Of a stretch of 64,000 bases of DNA, positions 25,759 through 34,684 are shown in pieces (position 1 is the stretch's first letter; the number at the start of each line of letters is the position of its first letter). A model generated the notes under the pieces. The model did no database searches. It was not told the origin of the DNA and worked only from the letters and a program-made list of their open reading frames with translations. Source of the stretch: Bacillota bacterium (GTDB taxonomy: Bacteria > Bacillota > UBA4882 > UBA8346); NCBI GenBank assembly GCA_023401925.1, contig JAEXDA010000081.1, forward strand, positions 1 to 64,000, in the 5' to 3' direction. Both the position numbers and the translations under genes were made by a program.

Positions 25759-27209
25759 CAGCCTGTGTAAAAACAACAGAGAATAGCGGCAAAAATTGTA
25801 TGGAGATCTATTTTGGGAAAACGGAAGGACCTTTACCTTTGTAATGCCTCCACCGGTTCCTGCCGCTTTTTATAGAGCGGCATATTTGCCTTGGTATTCC
25901 TATCTATTTCATCGGCATGACGTTGAAACGGACGGTCGAATATGCAGCGATAACGGTCAGTCGTACATCGGGATTTTACAAGGCAATTTTTGCAGACAGG
26001 TGGATTACAATAGCGTATCCCTAGTGTTTTTGAAGATGGCCTGCGCATTTTTCCATAGAGGGAATGGCCTTGTGGACACACATATGCATCTTGTTCGGCA
26101 TCATAGTGAAATTGTGCTTTTCCATAGCCTTTACTGGCAGCCGATTTTTCATTATCAGGTTTTGAAACAAGCGGTATAATTCTTTCTTTTTCACATTCCA
26201 CAAATTCGGAGGCGGAGTAATAACCTTTGTCAGCAACAGAGATCAGCTTATCCACTCCCATTGCTTCTTTTGCCATACCGGATATATGAGAAAGCTGCTG
26301 TTTGTCCCCAGGATCGCTTACCACATCCATCGCCACTACCAAGTGATGCATACTGTCCACCGCGATTTGCACATTATAGCATACCCCACAACCGCCGTTA
26401 TTCATTTTCATTAACCGACTATTAGGATCAGTAAGACTGGCTTCACCATGTTCCTCTACCTGCTGCTCGATTTTCTCCAACTCATCGATCCAGGAGAAAA
26501 GATGTTCCAGCTTGCTCCGGCATTCCTCCTCTGTCATATGACCGTTGAAACCACCATCTTCCTCCTTATCGAAGGATTCTAAAAGCTGTATATATTTCTC
26601 GGCGGACGCACGGTAATACGCAAGGCTATTTGCTATCTTCTTTTTATTGTACCATGCTCCGCGGCCATTGTTTGCGCGAAACTTACTGCCGTCTACCGCC
26701 ACCATTTCCTTTCCTACAAGCCCAAGCTCATCACAAATCAGACTGAATCGACGAAATGCTTGCTCAATTGCTTTCTTACTCTCCTTGCGAAAATTGGCGA
26801 TCGTTTTGAAGTGAGGGGTTAGATTCCCCATCAGCCACATTAGCTCAATATTTCGTGTACATTCTCTTTCCATCTTCCGAGTCCGAGACGAGCGTATCCC
26901 GTTGAAATAACTGTAGGGGTACAGTTTGAACATATCTACGGGATTATATGGTTTGCGTCCTGTTGTCTTCGTATCGGTATACAAGGACCCTAGCTTTGGA
27001 ATATCCCCGTTCTACAATTGCCTTGATCGCACGGACGGGATTTTCCAGAGAAATCATATCGTCCAGACACATTGGCACCAAACTTGTTTGACGTTTATTC
27101 GCTCCTTGAATATGTCGCTCCATACAACCATGCTCCTATTTCTACTTTTTCCTTATTATACCATTTGTAAACTACCTTGTCTGTTCAGAAAGCCTTTTTA
27201 CACAGGCTG
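25759..27209 (-). mobile_element. IS1182-like insertion sequence with 4-bp target duplication
   Basis: Perfect 15-bp terminal inverted repeats: cagcctgtgtaaaaa at 25759-25773 and its complement at 27195-27209. The flanks carry ACAT at 25755-25758 and 27210-27213, and deleting one ACAT plus the element restores the tnpA reading frame (KYH-IVFTP). Length 1451 bp, shorter than complete IS1182 elements (about 1.6-1.9 kb), consistent with loss near the transposase 3' end. Confidence 0.88.
25833..27123 (-). pseudogene. IS1182-family transposase, frameshifted and truncated
   Basis: DDE transposase. The N terminus MERHIQGANKRQ begins at 27123; the frame is lost near IVER (about 27020) and resumes as DIPKLGSLYTDTKTTGRKPYNP, so a single indel separates the two parts. 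The long open frame from 26984 carries the RNIELMWLMGNLTPHFKTIA block, MVAVDGSKF (first Asp) and ISVADKGYYSA (second Asp). The frame stops at 25833 soon after the VE that would be the catalytic Glu, without the usual C-terminal region. Non-functional as read. Confidence 0.85.
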
Positions 27210-27990
27210 ACATAGTTTTTACGCCAAAGTATAGAAGGGAAATAATCTATAACAAGCTCAGATCATACAAGATATAATAAAGGACTTGTGTAAGTGGAAA
27301 GGAGTCGAAAAAAAAGAAGGGCATATGATGGCAGATCATATCCATCTACTTTTATCAATTCCGCCAAAATATAGTGTATCGGAAATAATGGGATACCTAA
27401 AAGGAAAGAGTGCCATGATGATATTTGACCGGCATTCAAACCTAAAATATAAATTTGGGAACCGTCGTTTCTGGGCTGAAGGATATTATGTTAGTACAGT
27501 AGGGTTAAATGAAGCAACAATCGCAAAATACATAAGAGAGCAAGAAACACACGACCAAATGATGGATAAGATTACAACCAAGGAGTTAGAAGATCCCTTT
27601 AGGGATGTAGTTAAGTAATCAGTGCCCGATGGCTTGAACAAAGTGAAAAGCCAGCGTCATTTAGGCGCTGGCAAGTAGCACGCCCTTATAGGGCTGGTGC
27701 AAACCACCCGTTTTACGGGTGGTCCTGATTTAATGCTATTTTTGCAAAAGTATGTTGCAATTAAAAATTGCAGCAGATTTGCAGTATACTATTATAAAGC
27801 CACATCAATAGAATAATTTGAAGTGGACATATAGTATTAGTTGGCCTTTTTTGTGTAAGATTAATCGTAAGGAGCCTAACCATAAGTTTGGTAAAACTAT
27901 TTAGCACTGGTTTTTCAATCTCGATGACCGCAGTTAATTTTCGATGGTTCTTTAAATCGTATATCGTATGTTCTACTTATTCTGCGGATA

Positions 27991-28034
27991 CCAATAGAAA
28001 AATCAATCCGGATCGCAAATATGCGGGTTGGTCT
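27991..28034. repeat. Decayed copy of the 24048-24090 hairpin
   Basis: The segment from ccaatagaaaaatcaa to gcgggttggtct matches the terminator region at 24048-24090 with several mismatches that break the stem. It suggests that this sequence shares ancestry with the region downstream of locus B. Confidence 0.5.
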
Positions 28035-28154
28035 TCAGGTTATTTTTTGAAAAATCCCTTGAACTGGCCGTCAAAGAATTTGCAAAGAATTTTTAGGAAT
28101 TTTGAAGAACTTCCGAACTTAACTTTTACTATTTTATCAGGCATTTTAGAACTT

Positions 28155-28241
28155 GTAAGAACGTTTTAGAATGGTAAGAAAGAGACTTAAAATCCCTCGG
28201 TCCTAAAGACCGTATCGGTTCGATTTTGGTCTTCGACACCA
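28155..28241 (+). pseudogene. tRNA-Leu(UAA)-like relic, left copy
   Basis: 87 nt, the length of a class II tRNA. The 3' half is well preserved: the anticodon region cttaaaatc (anticodon TAA), a long variable arm (ggtc/gacc), a T-arm with ggttcgatt, and an acceptor strand ending in ACCA. The 5' half (gtaagaa... aatggtaag) pairs poorly with the 3' acceptor strand cttcgac, so it is not a functional tRNA as read. A conserved 3' half with a decayed 5' half is what integrase attachment sites often leave. Confidence 0.6.
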
Positions 28242-28246
28242 ATAAA

Positions 28247-28297
28247 ATCAAAGGGTTGGAAAGTTATTAAAAACTTTCCAACCCTTTGATTTTTATT
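28247..28297 (+). terminator. Strong terminator after left tRNA-like relic
   Basis: An 18-bp perfect stem (atcaaagggttggaaagt at 28247-28264 with its complement at 28273-28290), an 8-nt loop and a T-rich tail. It is conserved in shortened form in the right repeat copy. Confidence 0.88.
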
Positions 28298-29131
28298 TAA
28301 GAATTTTCTAAGAAACTCCACAAAACATTGATGCTATTGAGCTTAAAATATATCAACTGTTTTTGATAATTAATTCATTTGTGGTATTATACTTATTTTT
28401 ATAATCTAGCTTCTTTAAATTTTTTATTACAATCTTCATAGCAGGAACTTGGGCTTTTTAGTCAGTGTTAGTACAGAGTTTGGTCATTTCTTGAGCAGTT
28501 TATTAAATAGCCAGTAGCGCATGAATGCCTCATTGAATGCATTTTCATTGGAGGCAAAGGATGTTTTTCTATTTAACTTTTTAGATGGCTTCCAGATATT
28601 TGTTGAAAGTCTAATAACATATAGAAATTGATTAGGGAAAAATCTATGGATTATTGTTGAATCAATAACATGGTTTTCACAATTAATGATTTTGCAACAG
28701 CACTCAAAAATAACTGATAGAGAAACTTATCTTTGGCTGATTTGGCTGGGAATCGGCAAGAGTTTCACTTGTGAAATAGGACCTAATTTTTCAATGGTTT
28801 AGAAATATGAAATTTGTTTAGATTTATATAGGTGTATTTCCTTGTGAAATATATCGTTTCATACAACCAACCAGTTAAGAAAAAGTTGCAATTTGTTTAT
28901 AATTGAATTCGAAAATATAAAAGAAGTAGAATTGACAATTACCAAATGTTCATTTATAATAAAAATAAATTCTATAAAGGGTATATTTTTCCATCAAGAG
29001 TGATTTAATAGTTTATAATGAAAGAAAACTGTTATAGATTTTATAAATAAATAGCAAATGTAGCGAATGATTTCTGGTAATGTATTATTTTTATTCATTT
29101 TAAAAGCAGAATCATTTTTTTAAAACCATCG

Positions 29132-29276
29132 TGAAAATATTTTCATATATTTATGCATATCAAGAAAAAAATTGCAATAAAGATGCAGCAGTTCATTATT
29201 TCATAAATTGTCTTTCAGACAGAATAGAATCCTATGATTCTATATTTTAATAGCTGCTATGAAAATATTTTCATAG
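29132..29276. promoter_or_regulatory. Two palindromic operator-like sites upstream of locus C
   Basis: The core tgaaaatattttca occurs at 29132-29145 and again inside the perfect 20-bp palindrome ctatgaaaatattttcatag at 29257-29276. A looser version, tgaaa-N7-tttca, lies at 28845-28861. RpiR-family regulators commonly bind TGAAA/TTTCA-type palindromes and an RpiR gene is in this locus (33735), so these are candidate RpiR operators (inference). Confidence 0.6.
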
Positions 29277-29401
29277 TATAGTAAAATATATTAAAAAATT
29301 TTCTTGTGGAGAAGAGGTGAGTTAAATGTGAGATCAAGCGGTTTTTTGGAAAGCTCTTCTTACTGTTGGTAGTAATTTATTTCTAAAAAGGTGGTAAAGT
29401 T

Positions 29402-30085
29402 ATGTTTGATATCGTAAAGAAATATCCTAAAGTTGATTTGGAGTTAGTCAAAAAATTTTCTGCGGTGAAGGAAAGCGCTTCAATTAATGAATGTTTAAAG
29501 AAGAACGGTTCGTTGAATCATGACTTACGTCCTGTATGGCCGGGTTCTCGTTTTTGTGGGGTCGCTTTTACCGTCAGCGCGCGCGCGGGTGATAATCTTA
29601 TTCTTCACAAAGCGATTTCGCTTTTAAAGCCAGGAGATGCAATTATAGTAACTTGTGACGGATTTTTAGAATCCGGCGGTATGTGGGGCGGAATCATGAG
29701 TTCGGCAGCGCAAAAAATGGGAGCAGTAGCTCTGGTTACTGATGGGTCGGTTAGAGATACAATGCATATGAAAGAAATAGGATTCCCTGTATTTTCTTGC
29801 GGTATCAACGTAAAACGTAGCACAAAAGCTGTTGGTGGTACAATTAACCATCCTATTACAATTTGTGGTGTACAGGTGAATCCGGGAGATTTGGTTTTTG
29901 GCGATAATGATGCTGTTGTGGTGGTGCCAAGAGAAGAGGCGGCGCAAGTCTATGAGGCAGCGGCAGCAAGAGAGGCCTATGAGGAAAATAGCCTAATTAA
30001 TGTACAAAAAGACGGTACTTTTACATTTGGTGCAGAGTTTCGCAGAAATTTTGCAGCACTTGGTTTAAGTGAAGAGGAGGACTGA
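29402..30085 (+). CDS. RraA-family protein (HMG/oxaloacetate aldolase-like)
   Basis: 227 residues. The RraA fold family includes RNase E inhibitors and class II 4-hydroxy-4-methyl-2-oxoglutarate / oxaloacetate aldolases. The signature SGGMWGGIMSSAAQKMGAVA (about 91-110) and the divalent-metal/substrate motif DGSVRD (114-119) are intact, followed by VNPGDLVFGDNDAVVVVP. In a Firmicute sugar or organic-acid locus, an aldolase/decarboxylase role is more likely than RNase regulation. It is the first gene of locus C, preceded by a gtgg-type Shine-Dalgarno and palindromic operator-like sites. The substrate is unknown; the cyclase-family and aldolase-like relics downstream point to a hydroxy- or keto-acid pathway. 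Confidence 0.87.
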   Translation: MFDIVKKYPKVDLELVKKFSAVKESASINECLKKNGSLNHDLRPVWPGSRFCGVAFTVSARAGDNLILHKAISLLKPGDAIIVTCDGFLESGGMWGGIMSSAAQKMGAVALVTDGSVRDTMHMKEIGFPVFSCGINVKRSTKAVGGTINHPITICGVQVNPGDLVFGDNDAVVVVPREEAAQVYEAAAAREAYEENSLINVQKDGTFTFGAEFRRNFAALGLSEEED

Positions 30086-30380
30086 TAACAGGCAAACATT
30101 AGGTAAGATATTGTCAGCTGTTTTTTGAGGTAAATCGGTAAACTATTTAACAACTAGTCTTTTTTATAGGGAAAAGTTTAAATTATCAAAAGTTGTTTGT
30201 AAAAATAATGTACATATACATTTGTACATCCAGAAAACTAATCTATAAATAAACTATCCTAGAATACCAAAGATTGTTCAAAGTAAATCAATTTTTTAAT
30301 CTTTAATTTATCAATGGATTAGATACCCAGCGTCTCGTCTGAGAGAAACCTCAATTAATTACTTTAAGGGAGATAATGAA

Positions 30381-31694
30381 ATGAGAGTAAATCAGAAAAA
30401 GTCAAATTTTTTAATTATGGCTATTACAATTATGGCTATTACAATGATTCTGGTCCCGTTTACAAAAGCTGCCTCCAAACAGAACACTTCAAAAAGCGCT
30501 GTTTCTACAAACGGAAAAAAGATTGAGCTTACCTATTGGGCAATTCTTGCCCGTAAGGACTGGACAGAGGCTGCGCTAAAGATTTTTGAAAAAAATAATC
30601 CAAATATTAAAATCAATATAGTCTATAATTCCGGTGATAATCAGAAACAAAATATTATTGTTGCTGCTTCGTCTCATACTCTTCCTGATATATGGTATAA
30701 TTATTCGGGTCCGGGAAGCAACTTCTTTATGGAGAATAAGTTATGCTACGATTTAACGCCATTAGCCAAAAAAGAAAATTGGTTTAAAACAATGCGTAAA
30801 TCAGCCCTGGATTCATTTACTTACAAGGGGAAAATAAATGCATATCCTTTAGCGATTAATACGACACAAGTCATTTATCGAAAAGATATTTTTGAAAAGT
30901 ATGGAATTAAAGTACCAACCACTTGGGCGGAGTTCGAAACGGCCTTGGCTACTTTAAAGAAAAACCAAATCACGCCTTTCTGTATCGCAGGTAAAAACGG
31001 TTGGTTGTTGAACAGACTTATGGATGAGCTGTTTGAAATGTATACGGGTCCTAAAGTACATGATAAACTTTTTAATTTACAAACTTCCTGGGATACTCCA
31101 GCAGTAGTCGAGGTATATTCGAAGTTTAAGGAATGGGTTAATAAGGGCTATTTTCTGGATGGTTTCATGAGTCAAGACCCGAATGATATCAGAATGATGA
31201 TGTACAGCGGCGTTACCGCTATGACGATTGATGGTTCTACCTTGATTCAAAAAATGCTGGTGACTGACAAACAAGATACACGATTGTATGGCACATTCAA
31301 TATTCCGACAAACGTAAATAAAGGTGGTACCAGAGTCCCGATTTATCCCAATGGTAATCAGTTTAATGCTAATATTACGGCTGAAAAACTGGCAGCAGCA
31401 ATTAAATTTACTGACACGTTAGTTTCGGACAATGCATCTTTTGATGGTATCAGGACTTATCCGTCTCCACTGGTGAGTTCGGTGATTCCTAGTTCTATCC
31501 CGATGGTTAGTGACATTACTGAAAGCGGCGACAAATATGGAACGTTCGTTGTAAGCGATCAAACGATGGATCCTGGATTTATCAATACTTATTATCTTTC
31601 ACTTCAAAATATTGTTTCAGGTAAAATGACTCCTGAGGAAGCTGCATCGTTTATGGAAAAGAGCGCTAAACAATATAAGAAGAGCCTTAAATAA
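30381..31694 (+). CDS. Extracellular solute-binding protein (locus C)
   Basis: Family 1 binding protein of the third CUT1 importer; 437 residues. Signal peptide about 1-34, ending in FTKA-A, again without a lipobox cysteine. The mature domain begins KKIELTYWAILARKDW and includes DIWYNYSG and VIYRKDIFEKYGIKVPTTWAEFE. An aagggag site precedes ATG 30381. A long perfect hairpin follows before the permease genes. The cargo may be a sugar acid or modified sugar, given the RraA and cyclase neighbours (inference). Confidence 0.9.
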   Translation: MRVNQKKSNFLIMAITIMAITMILVPFTKAASKQNTSKSAVSTNGKKIELTYWAILARKDWTEAALKIFEKNNPNIKINIVYNSGDNQKQNIIVAASSHTLPDIWYNYSGPGSNFFMENKLCYDLTPLAKKENWFKTMRKSALDSFTYKGKINAYPLAINTTQVIYRKDIFEKYGIKVPTTWAEFETALATLKKNQITPFCIAGKNGWLLNRLMDELFEMYTGPKVHDKLFNLQTSWDTPAVVEVYSKFKEWVNKGYFLDGFMSQDPNDIRMMMYSGVTAMTIDGSTLIQKMLVTDKQDTRLYGTFNIPTNVNKGGTRVPIYPNGNQFNANITAEKLAAAIKFTDTLVSDNASFDGIRTYPSPLVSSVIPSSIPMVSDITESGDKYGTFVVSDQTMDPGFINTYYLSLQNIVSGKMTPEEAASFMEKSAKQYKKSLK

Positions 31695-31707
31695 CATTTA
31701 TAATCCA

Positions 31708-31755
31708 TGTTGTAATTAAAGCAGGTTTCAATATTAACCTGCTTTAATTACAACA
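31708..31755 (+). terminator. 20-bp hairpin between binding protein and permeases (locus C)
   Basis: A perfect 20-bp stem (31708-31727 with 31736-31755) with an 8-nt loop, followed by only a short T-rich stretch. It is probably a partial terminator or a stabilising 3' end for the binding-protein transcript. Confidence 0.75.
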
Positions 31756-31885
31756 AATTTTCAGGCAAATAGATAATTTCTTATATTTTCGAGAAAAGTA
31801 ATTTACATAGATTATATAGGTGTACATAGATAATTATGGCTATATGTTTTGATGATGACTATGATTAAGAAACGAGGTGCGCGTA

Positions 31886-32776
31886 TTGGCTTTGCGTAAA
31901 GAAGAGAATACTCAATCTGTTGGCGGAGCATCAAGATATCTCTTTCTATTGCCAGCTACGGTTATTTATATCTCGGTTATCTTGGTACCAGCTCTATATA
32001 CCTTTTATTTGAGTTTTTTTAGATGGAATGGAGTTTCTTCTTTTAAAAAATTTGTAGGCTTTATGAATTATTTCATACTTTTTAAAGATAGTACCTTTTT
32101 AGCGGCTTTACAAAACAACGTTGTATTATTAATTCTCGAACTCGTTTTAACTGGTTCCATCGCTTTATTTTTTGCAATTTTTATTAATCGGACTTTTAAA
32201 GGGAGAAAACTGGTTCGCGGTGTGTTGTATTTTCCCTATACCTTATCAAGCATTGTCACCGCTTTAGCTTGGGTATGGGTTTATCAACCCCAACTCGGTT
32301 TGTTGAAGAACCTGATGCAAATATTTCATTTAGCCCAATTTAATCAGGCTTGGCTTTCCAATGCCAGCACGGCCCTTTTTGCCGTGTTTGTTGCTGAGTT
32401 TTGGCACAATATAGGCGCGCCAATGATTTTATTTTTGTCAGGTCTTCAGACGATTCCGAACGAATTAATTGAGGCAGCATGTATTGATGGGGCAACCAAG
32501 TTTCATGTATTTCGGCATATTACGATTCCAATGCTCCGTGAAAGCTTCGTAATAGTTTTTGCAACGTTATTTATTCATGCATTAAAAGTCTATGACCTCG
32601 TTTATGCTATGACCGGAGGAGGTCCTTCTGATAGTACTCAAACTCTGGCTACTGTGATGGTTACTCAAACATTCAAAAATATTAATTTTGGAATGGGGAG
32701 TGCAACCGCGTGCGTCATGGTAGTCCTATTAATGATTGTGATTATTCCATATGTGTCATACATGGCTAGAGAATAG
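31886..32776 (+). CDS. Sugar ABC transporter permease (UgpA type, locus C)
   Basis: About 296 residues from TTG 31886, 7 nt after gaggt (31874-31878); the longer GTG 31877 frame overlaps that site. Six predicted membrane helices, the EAA loop EAACIDGATKFHVFRHITIP near residue 200 and the GGGPSDSTQTLATVMV signature. It is followed 10 nt later by the second permease. The ATPase is not encoded in the window. Confidence 0.9.
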   Translation: MALRKEENTQSVGGASRYLFLLPATVIYISVILVPALYTFYLSFFRWNGVSSFKKFVGFMNYFILFKDSTFLAALQNNVVLLILELVLTGSIALFFAIFINRTFKGRKLVRGVLYFPYTLSSIVTALAWVWVYQPQLGLLKNLMQIFHLAQFNQAWLSNASTALFAVFVAEFWHNIGAPMILFLSGLQTIPNELIEAACIDGATKFHVFRHITIPMLRESFVIVFATLFIHALKVYDLVYAMTGGGPSDSTQTLATVMVTQTFKNINFGMGSATACVMVVLLMIVIIPYVSYMARE

Positions 32777-32786
32777 AGGGATAGCG

Positions 32787-33626
32787 ATGAAAGAGGATAA
32801 TACAAGTAGTATTGTAAGAAACCCTATCTTTTATTTATTTATGGTCATATTGGTCGTAGCGTGGCTGGCCCCAATATTCTTCATTATTATTACATCGCTA
32901 AAGAGTATGACCGAATTTTACAGTAAAGCAGTGTTTAGCCTCCCATCGGTGATTAGATGGGAAAACTTCAGCGATGCCTGGCAGTTGGGACATTTAGGCA
33001 CTTACATTAAAAATAGCAGTATTATTACGGTATGTAAAATTCCATTTAGCATTTTACTTGAATCGATAACGGCTTTTGCCTTAACCAGATTAAAAATAAA
33101 ATGCAGTAATTCTCTGTTTGTTTTTTTTCTGATCGGAATGATGATTCCTTTACAGGTTCTTCTGGTACCCTTAAACATTGCAATTACTAAGTTACATCTA
33201 GTCAACACTTACTTAGGTATTATTATTATTTATACAGCGACTTCGATGCCGTTTGGTATTTTGGTTATGCGTGGTTTCTTTCGGACAATTCCTACCGCTA
33301 TCGATGAAGCAGCTCGAATTGATGGCTGTAGCAATTTGAGGCTATATTGGAATGTTTTACTCCCGATTGCTCGGCCAGCCGTAGCGACGCTGGTCATTCT
33401 AGAGTTTCTAGCCACATGGAACGAATTTTTATTCGCTAGTTTGTTCATTACTGACAACGAAATGAGAACCATTCCGCAAGGGCTTTTGAGTTTTTTTGGA
33501 GAGCAAGGTGCTCAGTACCCACTGCTGTCAGCAGGAATATTGTTGTCGGTGATTCCTGTGGCTCTCGTTTATATTTTTTTTCAACGATATTTTGTGGAAG
33601 GAATGGCAGGAGCGGTCAAGGGATGA
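32787..33626 (+). CDS. Sugar ABC transporter permease (UgpE/AraQ type, locus C)
   Basis: About 279 residues from ATG 32787, with agaggg at 32775-32780 as Shine-Dalgarno; the upstream frame overlaps the previous gene and is not used. MalG-type EAA motif EAARIDGCSNLRLYWNVLLP and C-terminal RYFVEGMAGAVKG. It pairs with the preceding permease. The regulator gene follows after about 110 nt. Confidence 0.9.
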   Translation: MKEDNTSSIVRNPIFYLFMVILVVAWLAPIFFIIITSLKSMTEFYSKAVFSLPSVIRWENFSDAWQLGHLGTYIKNSSIITVCKIPFSILLESITAFALTRLKIKCSNSLFVFFLIGMMIPLQVLLVPLNIAITKLHLVNTYLGIIIIYTATSMPFGILVMRGFFRTIPTAIDEAARIDGCSNLRLYWNVLLPIARPAVATLVILEFLATWNEFLFASLFITDNEMRTIPQGLLSFFGEQGAQYPLLSAGILLSVIPVALVYIFFQRYFVEGMAGAVKG

Positions 33627-33734
33627 TGCTATCTCTAAGCTTGTAATCTATAGATTAATTTTTATGGACGTTAATCAATGCCTGAAACATTAGGTTTGGC
33701 AAGCCTAATGAACAATTGAAAGGAGGAATATATA

Positions 33735-34664
33735 ATGTCAAATCAAGAGAATTGCTATTATTCTGAAACCGAAGAATACATCTCACGTATTCAAGCCCAC
33801 TTCGACTTAATGAGCGATTCCGAAAAAAAGATTGCCGTGTATCTTATGGAGAATACTGACATAAAGAATCAGGATTTTAACATTAACAAACTTGCTAAAG
33901 AAAGTAGCACCAGTGTATCGACAGTTGTACGTTTTTGTCGTACCCTCGGATTTAATGGCTTTGCAGAATTTAAGTTTTATGTGCAAAAAGGCATTTTAAC
34001 CCATATCGGTGAAAACGTGAGAATTAGCGATACGGACAGTTGTAACGCAATTAAACATAAGGTTGCCGAATTTGCTAAAAAGGCGATTGATGATACCATC
34101 ATGATGATGAACAACGATTCCCTGGAAAATGCCATCTCCGCTATTTCTAATGCAAGACAGCTCCATATTTTCGGTTCGGGTAGTTCTTTCGGCATTGCCC
34201 AATCCGCTGCTACTACTTTCATGAAATTAGGCATACCCAGTTATGTGCTTTCAGATCCATTGACGCATGTGCGGGCAATTTCCTTTCTTACTCCTGATGA
34301 TGTCGTTCTTGGTATTAATAACTGCGGTCACCTTAAGGATGTTGTGGATGCTCTGATGATTGCGCGTAAACAAGGTGTAACCACCATATCCATCACTGGG
34401 GTGACTAACTCACTTCTTACCAAGTACTCTGATATTGTTCTTTATACCTCAGTGAGGAACAACGAGCTTCCTATGAATCTTCCCACTATCATTGCCTGTC
34501 AAATTATTACTATTCAGACTCTGCAAGTAGGTGTACTTGTCCGCAATCATGACAGGTTGGCTGAAAGAATTGTAGAAATGCGCAACATAGCAGATTTAAA
34601 ACGTTATGAATTAGATGTTGAGAGTATTGATATTGAACGGGTCTCTCAAAAGCCGCAACCTTAA
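33735..34664 (+). CDS. RpiR-family transcriptional regulator
   Basis: 309 residues. N-terminal HTH_6 domain (about 10-85) with LAKESSTSVSTVVRFCRTLGF as recognition region, and a SIS sugar-phosphate-binding domain (about 125-265; LHIFGSGSSFGIAQSAA, GINNCGHLKDVVDALMIA, ISITG). RpiR proteins sense phosphorylated sugars or acid intermediates and control linked catabolic genes. An aaaggagga site precedes ATG 33735. It lies within locus C after the permeases and is likely its local regulator; candidate operators lie at 29132-29145 and 29257-29276. Confidence 0.92.
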   Translation: MSNQENCYYSETEEYISRIQAHFDLMSDSEKKIAVYLMENTDIKNQDFNINKLAKESSTSVSTVVRFCRTLGFNGFAEFKFYVQKGILTHIGENVRISDTDSCNAIKHKVAEFAKKAIDDTIMMMNNDSLENAISAISNARQLHIFGSGSSFGIAQSAATTFMKLGIPSYVLSDPLTHVRAISFLTPDDVVLGINNCGHLKDVVDALMIARKQGVTTISITGVTNSLLTKYSDIVLYTSVRNNELPMNLPTIIACQIITIQTLQVGVLVRNHDRLAERIVEMRNIADLKRYELDVESIDIERVSQKPQP

Positions 34665-34684
34665 TAGGGTATTTTTGAGGCTAG

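Larger units (their letters stand above)
25712..27618 (+). pseudogene. tnpA: IS200-family transposase tnpA, interrupted and frameshifted
   Basis: The first 15 codons (MAQSLAHTKRMCKYH, 25712 on) match the standard IS200 TnpA N terminus. The frame is cut by the insertion at 25759-27209 and continues with IVFTPKYRRE from 27210. A 1-nt indel near 27262-27275 then shifts the frame; the rest reads IKDLCKWKG, MADHIHLLLS (the HUH metal-binding motif HIH), and EATIAKYIREQE, which holds the catalytic Tyr, to the stop at 27618. All catalytic residues survive, but the gene is broken in two ways and cannot be expressed as a whole. Confidence 0.85.
25601..27725 (+). mobile_element. Decayed IS200/IS605-like element, split by a second IS
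   Basis: End hairpins typical of IS200 are visible: ccgcccgctatgcgggtgg at 25605-25623 and accacccgttttacgggtggt, one base over the display limit, around 27703-27723. Between them the tnpA gene begins at 25712 and resumes at 27210 after the inserted IS1182-like element. Removing the insertion leaves about 670 bp, the usual IS200 size. Exact ends are not defined. Confidence 0.75.
28088..28393 (+). repeat. Long direct repeat, left copy
   Basis: Imperfect direct repeat of about 300 bp with 36050-36359. The order of matching parts is the same in both: ttttaggaatt, tttatcaggcattttagaac, a tRNA-Leu-like segment, a terminator hairpin, aagaattttctaaga, and actgtttttga to tattatac. The two copies bracket locus C. 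Confidence 0.85.
27726..29401. other. Long AT-rich region without convincing genes
   Basis: About 1.7 kb. A 93-codon open frame at 27888-28169 overlaps a decayed hairpin repeat and the tRNA-like repeat and is not credible. It holds the first long direct repeat (28088-28393), then about 1 kb of very AT-rich sequence ending in the promoter region of locus C with two palindromes (listed separately). It may be genomic scar tissue left by mobile elements. Confidence 0.5.

Noticed and set aside
25796..26179. 127-codon plus-strand open frame
   Set aside because: It is the antisense shadow of the IS1182-like transposase, whose frame has family motifs.
27888..28169. 93-codon plus-strand open frame
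   Set aside because: It runs through a decayed hairpin repeat and into the tRNA-like direct repeat, has no family resemblance and weak start signals.
28155..28241. Functional tRNA-Leu gene
   Set aside because: The 5' acceptor strand and D-arm do not pair with the well preserved 3' half, so it is treated as a relic.
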